Shown: positions 56,127-63,619 of the stretch, piece after piece
Layout: each line of letters opens with the position of its first letter
Position numbering within the stretch: position 1 is the stretch's first letter
Source of the DNA: CAVTJX01 sp963735175
Lineage (GTDB): Bacteria > Electryoneota > RPQS01
Assembly: GCA_963735175.1 (NCBI GenBank)
Contig: CAVTJX010000016.1
Location: forward strand, 310,001 to 374,000
Length of the DNA: 64,000 bases
Direction of reading: 5' to 3'
Translations under genes and position numbers: made by a program
The notes under the pieces: model-generated
Database searches by the model: none
What the model saw: only the letters and a program-made list of their open reading frames with translations
Told to the model about the DNA's origin: nothing

Positions 56127-57641
56127 CTACCGCACCAACAACACCTTCCGCGTGATAGTCTGCTCTCCAGCATCAAGCCGCACGAAATACACGCCGGACG
56201 CTACGCCTTCGGCATTCCACTGCACGCGTTGTTCCCCGGCGGCAACGACGCGATCCACAGGCGCCGCCACCTCGCGCCCTGCCACATCGAACACTTTCAG
56301 CGAGACATGCGAGAAACGTGGCAGCGCGTAGCGGATTTCTGTGGTGCTATTGAAGGGATTGGGATAGGCCGACACCGTCAGACTCTGCGGCAGCAATGCC
56401 GCTGGTCCCTGGGGCGTCACCGGCAGCGTCGTGTCCCCGCCAAAGATCAGGACACGGCCGTGCCGCATCGGCCAGTAATCCCCATTGAAGCCCACGGCAA
56501 AGTCCGCTGCCCCGTCGCCGTTGACATCCCCCACGCCGCGAAACGACCGCACTTCGCTGCTCACCATCGCCCCCGTGCGGGTCCACACCGGCGTCGTCCG
56601 CAGCGGCAGGCCGCCCAGATACAGCGCCACGTAGTTCACGTAGCGACCGCCCGCCAGGAAGTCCCCGTAGCCGTCACCGTTCACATCCCCGGCGCTCTGG
56701 AAGCCATCCACCCGCTCCGCCGGCAGGTCCAGTTGCACATCCACTTCCGGGCGTAAGGGTCGCTGCCCGAAGCGCACCGCCGCCGCATAGCCCCCGTGGC
56801 TGGTCAACACCTCGCTGCGCCCGTCCCCGTTCACGTCATTGATCATGCCGAGGGCTGCCCAGTCGGGCTCCAGCGGGATCGTGCTGCCGGGGACGGTGTC
56901 GGGCGCGGCCCCGCCCATGTAGGCAAACAACTGACCGCCCAGCAAGATGGTATTGCTGATCCAGTCGGCGTAACCGTCGGCGTCCAGATCGCCCCCCGCG
57001 CTGTAGGGCGAGAGTTCATCCACCTGCGCCGGCGGGCTGTGCCGTACCCAGTCAGACAGCGTGTCCGGCGGGTTGCCGCCGAAATAAATGCGCGTCGAGT
57101 CGTCATGCGAGAAACGCAGATACAGGTCGTCAAAGCCGTCGCCATTGAAATCCCCCACCGGCCCGGACCAGCCGAAAAAGGCGTAGGGGTAGGGCGGCAG
57201 CCGCGCATCCGGCTGGCTGTCCAGCATGGGCCCCCCGTAGAAGACGTAGGCGCTGCGCGTATGCCAGTCGCCGTGCCACTCGAACTCCAGCAGCAGATCC
57301 TTGTAGCCATCCCCGTTGATGTCCCCCGCGACCCTGGCATCATAGATCACCGTGAGAGTGCTGTCGAGAGTGAAGACGTGATAAGGAATGGTGCTGGGGG
57401 GATTGCCGCCGTGAAACAGCTCCACCCGCCCGGGCGGGCCGACACCGTTGATCCCGGCGTTGCCCTGCGCCCAGACGGCGAAGTCGGCATAGCCGTCGTC
57501 GTTCTGATCCCCCAAGGCCAGAACCCTCCAGCCATAGCGCGCGGTGTCTTGGGCTCCGCTCTGGTCCCACAGGACCTCGGGCGTCCATTGGGCGAACGTG
57601 AGGGATGAGGTGAGCAGGCAGGCCAGCAGTAGACGGATCAT
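56127..57641 (-). CDS. Secreted FG-GAP seven-bladed propeller protein with sorting domain
   Basis: About 504 residues. Signal peptide MIRLLLACLLTSSLTFA/QW from ATG 57641. Seven FG-GAP/VCBS-type repeats carry calcium loops: GDQNDDGYADF, GDINGDGYKDL, GDFNGDGFDDL, GDLDADGYADW, NDVNGDGRSEV, GDVNGDGYGDF, GDVNGDGAADF; seven fits a full integrin-like beta-propeller. The last 85 residues are the sorting domain (VSAYPNPFNSTTEIRYALPR; ASGVYFVRLDAG; KVLLVR). Likely cell-surface binding or adhesion. Convergent with the peptidase gene; divergent spacer with repeats behind it. Confidence 0.88.
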   Translation of the reverse strand: MIRLLLACLLTSSLTFAQWTPEVLWDQSGAQDTARYGWRVLALGDQNDDGYADFAVWAQGNAGINGVGPPGRVELFHGGNPPSTIPYHVFTLDSTLTVIYDARVAGDINGDGYKDLLLEFEWHGDWHTRSAYVFYGGPMLDSQPDARLPPYPYAFFGWSGPVGDFNGDGFDDLYLRFSHDDSTRIYFGGNPPDTLSDWVRHSPPAQVDELSPYSAGGDLDADGYADWISNTILLGGQLFAYMGGAAPDTVPGSTIPLEPDWAALGMINDVNGDGRSEVLTSHGGYAAAVRFGQRPLRPEVDVQLDLPAERVDGFQSAGDVNGDGYGDFLAGGRYVNYVALYLGGLPLRTTPVWTRTGAMVSSEVRSFRGVGDVNGDGAADFAVGFNGDYWPMRHGRVLIFGGDTTLPVTPQGPAALLPQSLTVSAYPNPFNSTTEIRYALPRFSHVSLKVFDVAGREVAAPVDRVVAAGEQRVQWNAEGVASGVYFVRLDAGEQTITRKVLLVR

Positions 57642-57706
57642 GGCAGCCCTCGAAGATGAAATCCGAAATCCAAATATGAAGCCGGGAAGATCAGACATTC
57701 GTCTAC

Positions 57707-57736
57707 ACGCGCAGGGAGCGGAATCCCCGCGCGGCG
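57707..57736. repeat. REP-like palindromic repeat, copy B
   Basis: ACGCGCAGGGAGCGGAATCC then CCGCGCGGCG, matching copy A except for a few bases in the arms, including paired changes that keep the stem. Lies in the gene-free spacer 57642-58030 between the FG-GAP gene and mutM. Confidence 0.62.
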
Positions 57737-57815
57737 GAGTTATGCCAAATTGCGATCCGCAACCCTTACATTTCTAGCGGCGGCCTTCTGGCCGTCATCT
57801 GTTCTGAATTCCCGA

Positions 57816-57874
57816 GACGGGCGAAGTCCGACGCTAGAATATTGGGGGACGGGCGGAGCGCGACGCTACGGAAT
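57816..57874. repeat. Two-copy direct repeat in the spacer
   Basis: GACGGGCGAAGTCCGACGCT (57816 on) and GACGGGCGGAGCGCGACGCT (57848 on), each ending CTA(C/G)GAAT, 32 nt apart. It sits between REP-like copies B and C. Nothing else is recognisable in this spacer. Confidence 0.5.
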
Positions 57875-57890
57875 TGGGAGACTTTATGAC

Positions 57891-57920
57891 ACGCGGGAAG
57901 CGGAATTCCCGCGCGGCGAT
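57891..57920. repeat. REP-like palindromic repeat, copy C
   Basis: ACGCGGGAAGCGGAATTCCC then GCGCGGCGAT. The stem GCGGGAA/TTCCCGC is perfect around GCGGA-like loop bases, again with compensating differences from copies A and B. Confidence 0.62.
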
Positions 57921-58030
57921 TGTTAATGCGTCTCGTACGGAGAAGAGAATCCAGAGCCCACCCCCCCTATCCTCCTCCGACTTCGTCGAGATCTCGCTTC
58001 GCGGACCGTCAACGGGGGGACTGGAAATGA

Positions 58031-58852
58031 TCAGCGGCGTTTTTGACAATTGGGGCAGAAGTAGGTGGAACGCTGGGCCTGGACGATGCGCTGGATCGTG
58101 TGGCGGCAGCGGGGGCAGGGATCGTCCTCGCGGTCGTAGACATTCAGTTCGCTGTAGTAGCGGCCCGTTGTACCATCGGGAGCGGCGAAGTCGCTGATGG
58201 TGGTGCCACCGAAGGTAACGGCGCGGGTCAAGACATCCACGATGGCTTGGTGCAGGCGCGCGAGGTCTTTTTTTGTGATCCGCGCGGCGGATTTGCGCGG
58301 ATCGATGCCGGCTTCCCAGAGCGCTTCCGACGCGTAGATGTTGCCGATGCCCGCCCACAGTGATTGATTCAGCAGCAACGGCTTGATGGCGATCTGCCGC
58401 CGCTTGAGTTTGGCGTGCAGAGCCGCAAGGTCCATCACGCCTTCGAGGGGTTCCGTGCCCATGCCCGCCAGCGGCGTGATCGCATCGCCGGCGGGGAAGT
58501 AGCGCAGTGTGCCCAGCGTACGCGGGTCGTGGAAAACCAGCAGGCGGTTGTTATCGAGTTCGAGCCAGGCGCGTTCGTGAACAAGTGCTGGAGCGGTAGC
58601 CGAGCGCATGTATAGCCTGCCGGTCATGCGCAGGTGGACGAGGAAGGTGCCGCGCTCAGTTTCGATGAGAATGAATTTGCCGCGACGGGTGACGGCGGTG
58701 ATGCGCTGCCCCTTAAGCAATCGCGCGAGGGCGCGCGGCGTCTGAGGCAGAAGCTGACGCGGCACGGAAAAACGCGCGTGCACAATGGTCCGACCCACAA
58801 GCTGCGAACGGATGCCGCGCACGACGGTTTCGACCTCAGGCAATTCCGGCAT
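58031..58852 (-). CDS. mutM: Formamidopyrimidine-DNA glycosylase
   Basis: Base-excision repair enzyme that removes 8-oxoguanine and Fapy bases with AP-lyase activity. ATG 58852 gives PELPEVETVVRG with the catalytic Pro2 and Glu3; Lys59 lies in RRGKFILIE. The helix-two-turn-helix segment is LWAGIGNIYASEALWEAGID and the C-terminal zinc finger has Cys246, Cys249, Cys266 and Cys269. 273 residues, normal. The start lies 17 nt inside the end of folC, so the two are translationally coupled. Confidence 0.95.
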   Translation of the reverse strand: MPELPEVETVVRGIRSQLVGRTIVHARFSVPRQLLPQTPRALARLLKGQRITAVTRRGKFILIETERGTFLVHLRMTGRLYMRSATAPALVHERAWLELDNNRLLVFHDPRTLGTLRYFPAGDAITPLAGMGTEPLEGVMDLAALHAKLKRRQIAIKPLLLNQSLWAGIGNIYASEALWEAGIDPRKSAARITKKDLARLHQAIVDVLTRAVTFGGTTISDFAAPDGTTGRYYSELNVYDREDDPCPRCRHTIQRIVQAQRSTYFCPNCQKRR

Positions 58853-60134
58853 GATCCCGCCATGATAGATAGTCCCCAGCCAGATAAAACGAGCCGACGA
58901 CAAGACCGAGCGTATCCTTCCCCGCGTGCAACTGCTCGAAGGCGTGCTCGGGTGAGGCGGCTACGCTGGACTTGATGCCGAGCGACTCCGCCACCGCGCG
59001 TAAAGTATCCGGGTCCGCGCTGCGCGGGTTGTGGAGTTTGACGAAGGTGATGTCACTGACGCATGACCGGATCGCTTCGAGGGAGCCGCGCGCGTCCTTA
59101 TCTTTCATCATGCCGATGACGGCGGATATTTTCCGATCCGCGTAGTCGCGTTGCAGCGTTTCGGCCAGGGCGCGGAAGGAGACGGGATTGTGCGCGACAT
59201 CGAGCAGTACCGCGGGGTGTCCCGGCAGCAGTTGCTGCCGCGCGGGAATCACGCAGGCGGCGAGACGATCGCGGATCGCATCGGCACTCAGCGCGGGATG
59301 GATTTCGCGGGCGGCGCGAATCGCCACCGCCGCGTTGTCGCATTGGTGGAAGCCGCTGACAGCGAGGCGCAGGCCGGGGGCGCGGAAGAAGGCGTCTTCG
59401 TAGCGAAACGTGGTATCGGCCTCGATAGTCCAGCGGTAATTGACACCGAAAAAGGCCGCAGTGGCCTGCTCTTCCGCGACGCGGTCCTGATAAACCAGCA
59501 ACGCCTCGGCGGGCTGCCGCCCCACGACCACCGTCGCGCCCGACTTGATGATGCCGCTTTTGTCGGTGGCGATTTCCGTGAGCGTATTGCCGAGGATTTC
59601 CGTGTGATCATAATCCACGGGCGTCAGCACGGCGAGGGTGTCTTCGAGTGTATTGGTCGCGTCCCAGCGCCCGCCCAATCCCGCTTCCACAATATGAACG
59701 GCGGTGGATAACTCGCGGGCGGCCCACAGATAAAAGATGAATGTCGACTCGAAGTAGCTGAGGCGAATGCGCGGTTCCGCGGCGAGCGCCGGGGCGATGA
59801 CGGCGAATCCCCGCTGCCAGACGTCGTCATCGAGCGGCGCACCATTCAGGCAAATGCGCTCTTTGATGGAAACCAGATGGGGACTGCTGAAGGAGAGCGT
59901 AGGCCGATCGGGCGAGTGCAGGGCCTCCAGAAATGTCAGAACCGAACCCTTGCCCTTTGTACCGGCAATATGATAGACACGCGGAAGCCGCAGCGACAGG
60001 CCCAGCCGTTGGACGGCATGAAGCGTTGGCTCGAGTTTAGGCCGGTCACGCGCGCCGCCGAGCGGAAAAGTCTGTTCGTAGTTGATAAGCGAATTGAGAT
60101 AGTTTTCAACAGCCCGGAAGTCAGGGAAGGTCAC
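58836..60134 (-). CDS. folC: Folylpolyglutamate synthase / dihydrofolate synthase
   Basis: Mur-ligase-type enzyme adding glutamate to (dihydro)folate. About 432 residues from GTG 60134 (TFPDFRAVENYLNSLINYEQ); an ATG at 60188 is in frame but overlaps the predicted promoter. P-loop GTKGKGS at about 58-64, then SFSSPHLVSIKERICLNG, EAGLGGRWDATNTL, PVDYDHTEILGNTLTEIATD-KSGI and LLDVAHNPVSFRALAETL. All are family hallmarks. First gene of a folC-mutM transcript. Confidence 0.92.
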   Translation of the reverse strand: MTFPDFRAVENYLNSLINYEQTFPLGGARDRPKLEPTLHAVQRLGLSLRLPRVYHIAGTKGKGSVLTFLEALHSPDRPTLSFSSPHLVSIKERICLNGAPLDDDVWQRGFAVIAPALAAEPRIRLSYFESTFIFYLWAARELSTAVHIVEAGLGGRWDATNTLEDTLAVLTPVDYDHTEILGNTLTEIATDKSGIIKSGATVVVGRQPAEALLVYQDRVAEEQATAAFFGVNYRWTIEADTTFRYEDAFFRAPGLRLAVSGFHQCDNAAVAIRAAREIHPALSADAIRDRLAACVIPARQQLLPGHPAVLLDVAHNPVSFRALAETLQRDYADRKISAVIGMMKDKDARGSLEAIRSCVSDITFVKLHNPRSADPDTLRAVAESLGIKSSVAASPEHAFEQLHAGKDTLGLVVGSFYLAGDYLSWRDHAGIA

Positions 60135-60170
60135 AAGAAAAGGGATCCTGTAGATCTTGGATATAGTCCC

Positions 60171-60199
60171 AAGATACGAGGATCCCATGAAAGCGTCAA
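60171..60199 (-). promoter_or_regulatory. Sigma70-type promoter of folC-mutM
   Basis: Minus-strand TTGACG at 60194-60199, 17-nt spacer, TATCTT at 60171-60176; start predicted near 60164. It overlaps the in-frame ATG at 60188 and so argues for the downstream GTG start of folC. Confidence 0.62.
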
Positions 60200-60709
60200 G
60201 CTGAAGAAAGATGGAGAAATATTAACTGGTGGGGAATAGCACAGCCTCAGGGATAACGGCAGCAGAGGGAATTATCCACTATGCAGTCGTTTGCAGGTCT
60301 GAGGCAAGCTAAGTCGCGAGAGAGGCATGGCTTCAAGAACTGGCGCGGGGTATGCCTCTCCGATTGTGCCGCGATGAGCGTGGCTGACCCACAAGCTTCA
60401 TAACAGATTGCCATAACAGCTTCAAGCTGTGGTGAGCCGGGTGAACCTTTGAATTCCCTTGGCTTTCTTGCGACGATAATGGGCAAAAAGGCAAGTGATT
60501 TTGATCGGTCCACTGATCGAATTCCGGTTCAAATCGTTTCATGCCGAGGTCTCCGATCAGGTTGCGACCGCGTCACAAATGGCTTGCGCAGGGGCTCTAT
60601 GATGAGTATATTTACTACGGTTCGTGAGTTGCCCCATGTGGTTCAAATGCATCGTGGCCATATGGTTGAAATGGACCAACAGATACCATGTCAAGATAAG
60701 GAGCTGCGT
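60200..60709 (+). promoter_or_regulatory. Long leader of the 85-residue gene with a 16-bp direct repeat
   Basis: 510 gene-free nt. A possible promoter TTGCGC (60584-60589), 17 nt, TATATT (60607-60612) gives a start near 60619. Just downstream, CCATGTGGTTCAAATG (60634-60649) and CCATATGGTTGAAATG (60658-60673) form an imperfect direct repeat 24 nt apart, a possible binding site in the leader. The in-frame open reading further upstream (from 60449) has no ribosome site. Confidence 0.4.
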
Positions 60710-60967
60710 ATGTCGACGTTTGAAGAAACTATGGAAAACAGCCGGATCTTCCTGACTTACAGTCTTGCCATGACTATGCTGGGGAAGTCCTCGCAGATCC
60801 TGGCAGAACGCGGTGCCGACCCCAAGGCGATGAGCTTCATCACCACGGGGATTGAACTGCTGGCCAAGCAACTGCGCGACTACGCCGACTCCAAGGATAT
60901 GGAAGAGGGTGCCGAGCAGGAGTTGGAAAAGCTCTGCAAGCAGATGGACATCCGCCGGGCAGACTGA
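60710..60967 (+). CDS. Small protein of unknown function
   Basis: 85 residues, starting MSTFEETMENSRIFLTYSLA at ATG 60710 with a good AAGGAG 6 nt upstream and ended by a strong terminator, so it is very probably expressed. It seems all-helical, with a short hydrophobic segment (FLTYSLAMTML) and an acidic C-terminus (DSKDMEEGAEQELEKLCKQM). No family recognised. It is convergent with the XRE regulator gene. Confidence 0.75.
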   Translation: MSTFEETMENSRIFLTYSLAMTMLGKSSQILAERGADPKAMSFITTGIELLAKQLRDYADSKDMEEGAEQELEKLCKQMDIRRAD

Positions 60968-60993
60968 CGCCAGGCCTTCACTAAGCGATTTTC

Positions 60994-61021
60994 AGCCGGG
61001 ACCTTATGGTTCCGGCTTTTT
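60994..61021 (+). terminator. Rho-independent terminator
   Basis: AGCCGGGACC (60994-61003) and GGTTCCGGCT (61008-61017) form a 10-bp stem with one G-T pair and a TTAT loop, followed by TTTT. It ends the 85-residue gene, 27 nt after its stop. Confidence 0.88.
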
Positions 61022-61045
61022 CACGCCCGTTTGTGGACAAGGCGG

Positions 61046-61292
61046 TCAACTGCTCTTCATTTTGTGCAGTTTCTTTTCCAGCAGCAGTAGGACTTTCTGA
61101 GCAACCTTATTGGGCGTGGTGCGGCCGTTTTCCCAGCGGTTGACGGTGGCAAAGGTGACGCCGATTTCATGCGCGAAGCTCTTCCTGGGTCATGTTGAGC
61201 TCTTGGCGCAGGCGGCGAATGCGTTCGTTGTCGAAGTCCATGGCGTTGATACGGCTGCGGCGCACATAGGTGCGAGTGAGTGACGTCGTCAT
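61046..61292 (-). CDS. XRE-family helix-turn-helix regulator (one frame break)
   Basis: Found by reading across a frame break: ATG 61292 gives MTTSLTRTYVRRSRINAMDF and RIRRLRQELNMTQEEL; an extra T near 61177 breaks the frame, after which AHEIGVTFATVNRWENGRTT and PNKVAQKVLLLLEKKLHK run to TGA at 61046. Corrected length 81 residues. Residues 23-60 are a clear Cro/CI-type HTH (MTQEELAHEIGVTFATVNRW). AGGA lies 6 nt before the ATG. A palindrome in its upstream region suggests autoregulation. Confidence 0.85.
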
Positions 61293-61331
61293 CGGGGATC
61301 CTGAAATGGGTTAATAACGATGAACAAGGGC

Positions 61332-61347
61332 TATAAGCCGTGTTATA
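61332..61347. promoter_or_regulatory. Operator-like palindrome upstream of the XRE gene
   Basis: TATAA-GCCGTG-TTATA, a perfect 5-bp inverted repeat with a 6-bp spacer, 40 nt upstream of the XRE start codon and beside a TTGACG (minus strand, about 61349-61354). Such spacing fits an autoregulatory operator; binding is inferred only. Confidence 0.42.
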
Positions 61348-61380
61348 ACGTCAAGCAAGTGATATGCCACAATATCGACA

Positions 61381-61490
61381 GGATTATCCCAGATAATGGC
61401 GGCATCTCAATGTTCAGTAAATAATTGTTATTATGTGATTTATTTTTTCGTTGTGAATATAGCACCGCTGCTGTCCTGTGATCGAAGAGT
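61381..61490. other. AT-rich gene-free stretch
   Basis: The most A/T-rich spacer of this part of the window (for example TTATTATGTGATTTATTTTTT). It separates the XRE promoter region from the 3-prime end of the moxR-DUF58 operon. No gene or defined site was recognised. Confidence 0.4.
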
Positions 61491-61521
61491 AAAAAAATGC
61501 CCCTGCCGATGCGGCAGAGGC
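61491..61521 (-). terminator. Rho-independent terminator of the moxR-DUF58 operon
   Basis: GCCTCTGCCG and CGGCAGGGGC pair around a CAT loop (61499-61521), followed on the minus strand by ATTTTTTTAC. It begins 28 nt after the DUF58 stop at 61549. Confidence 0.85.
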
Positions 61522-61548
61522 GGTAGAATTGAAGCGGAATACGAATCG

Positions 61549-62445
61549 CTATCGCAATTGTTTGCGCTTGGTAAGGTACTGGATCAATGCTTCACCGTAC
61601 TGCGTTTTAGTATTCAGCAGGGTGTAGTCGATGCTGTCTTCGCGGCAGCCGTGGCGCAGGCGGTCGATGAAGGAGGCCATGAGTTCGCGGTATTCGCGGC
61701 GTAAATGCCACGGTTGGGTCAGCAGTTCTTCGGTGGTCTCGAGGTCGTGGAAGCGGACGTCACCGGAGTAGGCGAAGTCGATTTCGCGTGGATCGAGAAT
61801 ATGGAAGACCAGCACCTCGTGGCCGTCGTGGCGGAAGTGTTTCAGGCCGGACAGGATCGCGGCGGGATCGTCGAGCAGGTCAGACAGGACGATGATCAGC
61901 CCGCGGCGTGTGATGCGCTCGGCCACGGCGTGCAGGTTCTTGCCGATGTCGGTGCCGCTGGTGGGCTGGGTCTTTTCCAGTTGCCCCAGCAAGACATTCA
62001 GATACGTCCGCACCGAGCGCGGCGGCAGATAGGCCCGCAGCGCCGTGTCGTAGGTCGCCAGGCCCACCGCGTCACGCTGCTGGATCATCAGATAGGACAG
62101 GGCTGCCGCGAGGTACGAGGCGTACTGGAACTTGGTGACGCCGGTTGTGCCGAAGTTCATCGAGTTGGAAACATCGAGCAGCAGATACGCTTTGAGATTG
62201 GTTTCTTCTTCGTACTGCTTGACATAGTAGCGGTCGGTCTTGGCAAAAACTTTCCAGTCGAGATTGCGCAGCGAATCGCCGGGCATGTAGGGGCGATGCT
62301 CGGCGAACTCCACCGAGAAACCGTGGTAGGGCGACTTGTGCAGCCCCACCATGAAGCCCTCGACGACGGAGCGCGCGCGAAGCTGCATATTCTTCAGGCG
62401 CGAGACGTATTCGGGGCGAAGAAGATCGAGATTAGGTGATGGCAT
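61549..62445 (-). CDS. DUF58 protein with vWA-like domain
   Basis: 298 residues. The DUF58 core is SPYHGFSVEFAEHRPYMPGD, LRNLDWKVFAKTDRYYVKQY, followed by a von Willebrand A-like fold with the MIDAS motif DVSNSM (Asp91, Ser93, Ser95) and SGTDIGKNLH as the second metal-binding element. DUF58 genes normally follow moxR; here two other genes lie between them. Starts 5 nt after the STAS-like gene. MoxR-DUF58 pairs are linked with chaperone-like or metal-insertion activities and Bat-type stress operons. Confidence 0.93.
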   Translation of the reverse strand: MPSPNLDLLRPEYVSRLKNMQLRARSVVEGFMVGLHKSPYHGFSVEFAEHRPYMPGDSLRNLDWKVFAKTDRYYVKQYEEETNLKAYLLLDVSNSMNFGTTGVTKFQYASYLAAALSYLMIQQRDAVGLATYDTALRAYLPPRSVRTYLNVLLGQLEKTQPTSGTDIGKNLHAVAERITRRGLIIVLSDLLDDPAAILSGLKHFRHDGHEVLVFHILDPREIDFAYSGDVRFHDLETTEELLTQPWHLRREYRELMASFIDRLRHGCREDSIDYTLLNTKTQYGEALIQYLTKRKQLR

Positions 62446-62450
62446 CAGTA

Positions 62451-62759
62451 TCAGGCCGCGTCGGTAGCACTATTTCTGATTGTCTCGGCAGCACGCAAGA
62501 CCGTTTGCCAGACAAGATCAAATGTTGCAGGAGTATTCCGGAAAATGAGCTTGCGTGCCAAGTCCGACTTCGAATAGGCCAGTACCACGGGCATTGTGGC
62601 TTGGGAAAGAAATGATGGTGAAACACTGCGAACACCGGCAAAATCGAACTCGATGGATTCGCTATGCCAGCGATTGCCATACATCTCTCGGATTTGAACA
62701 CCAAGCTCTGCCGTAATTGCCGCCGGACCCTGAATTGCCGCTTTTACTGTGATTACCAT
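62451..62759 (-). CDS. STAS-like protein (DUF4325-type)
   Basis: 102 residues from ATG 62759, which has GAGG 5 nt upstream; it begins 8 nt after the ATPase stop. ESIEFDFAGVRSVSPSFLSQ matches the DUF4325/STAS-like core, a beta strand followed by the serine-containing loop that in SpoIIAA-type anti-anti-sigma factors is phosphorylated. AYSKSDLARKLIFRNTPATF forms the end. With the GHKL ATPase upstream it looks like a partner-switch pair, but the target is unknown. Lower GC than moxR and DUF58. Confidence 0.8.
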   Translation of the reverse strand: MVITVKAAIQGPAAITAELGVQIREMYGNRWHSESIEFDFAGVRSVSPSFLSQATMPVVLAYSKSDLARKLIFRNTPATFDLVWQTVLRAAETIRNSATDAA

Positions 62760-62767
62760 CAGAACCT

Positions 62768-63607
62768 CTATTGCGCTGGCCAATCAATGACAATCAGAGT
62801 GCCGGGATAGGAAGCCTCGACATCTTCAACAGATAGTTCATTGTCCTTCAGACTTGCCAGCCCTCTTCTTGAGTAGACACGCAGACTGCCGCCTACAGAC
62901 TCGGTAAGCCCACGAATATAAGGAAGTCCCGATCCAAAATGGCGTCGCGGTACCTGTCCCTCCGTCCCAGTCACGCCTTCTTTAAAGGCCTCTTTAATAA
63001 GCGCGGCATCGCTGAAGCCACTCTGATATCGCGGCAATTTCGACAAGTGACCTGGAATGGACACGCCAACGTCGTTGATCGCGAACTGAAGATGTTTTGT
63101 CCCTGGCAGATACTCGCCGGCAATGAACCCTCCAATGGGTGAACCGCTGTGCTTCTCAACATTGCTCATCAGCTCGTCCAATGTCGCTTCAACGCGATCA
63201 ATTTTGTCGCCGATCAGCGGCAAACGCTCACAGAAGTACTGCGCCAATTCAGACACAAGCGTTCTGTCTGCACGATTGAATTGCTCTAATGGGAAGTAAT
63301 CTTCAGGATTCTCGACGAAGTGCTCATTCCTATCGAATAAGAATCCGAAGAAACCGATACCCGCTAAGGTACGGAAAGCTTCTTCTCCAGGTAGCTTCGC
63401 TGTCAGCGGTTGGATTTCGTGATTGTTAGCCACCTGGATTAACGAAGCCTGTGTGACAGCAAAGACAGGATCAACCACTGTGACGAGGCTCCAGTCAAGG
63501 TAAATTCCAGGCACTTTGTTGTCAATACCCTTGAGTACCTCGTTCGCCGTTTTTGCATAGGCGACGAATTGTTTTGAAGTCTGGCAATTTGAGAAGATAA
63601 ATTTCAT
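62768..63607 (-). CDS. GHKL (HATPase) protein, anti-sigma/kinase-like
   Basis: 279 residues from ATG 63607 (TTG 63613 is also possible). Residues 1-125 are an alpha/beta domain of unknown type (GIYLDWSLVTVVDPVFAVTQ). The ATPase half has N-box ELMSNVEKHS (Glu145, Asn149), G1 box DVGVSIPG (Asp179) and G2 box FGSGLPYIRGL (Gly225), all needed for ATP binding. No phospho-acceptor domain. Lies 12 nt after moxR and 8 nt before the STAS-like gene; GC content is lower than in both flanking operon genes, suggesting insertion. Confidence 0.85.
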   Translation of the reverse strand: MKFIFSNCQTSKQFVAYAKTANEVLKGIDNKVPGIYLDWSLVTVVDPVFAVTQASLIQVANNHEIQPLTAKLPGEEAFRTLAGIGFFGFLFDRNEHFVENPEDYFPLEQFNRADRTLVSELAQYFCERLPLIGDKIDRVEATLDELMSNVEKHSGSPIGGFIAGEYLPGTKHLQFAINDVGVSIPGHLSKLPRYQSGFSDAALIKEAFKEGVTGTEGQVPRRHFGSGLPYIRGLTESVGGSLRVYSRRGLASLKDNELSVEDVEASYPGTLIVIDWPAQ

Positions 63608-63619
63608 TCCCAATGTTAC

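Noticed and set aside
60710..61292. The 85-residue gene and XRE gene as a toxin-antitoxin pair
   Set aside because: They are convergent with a terminator between them, not a co-directional operon, and the small protein shows no toxin motif.
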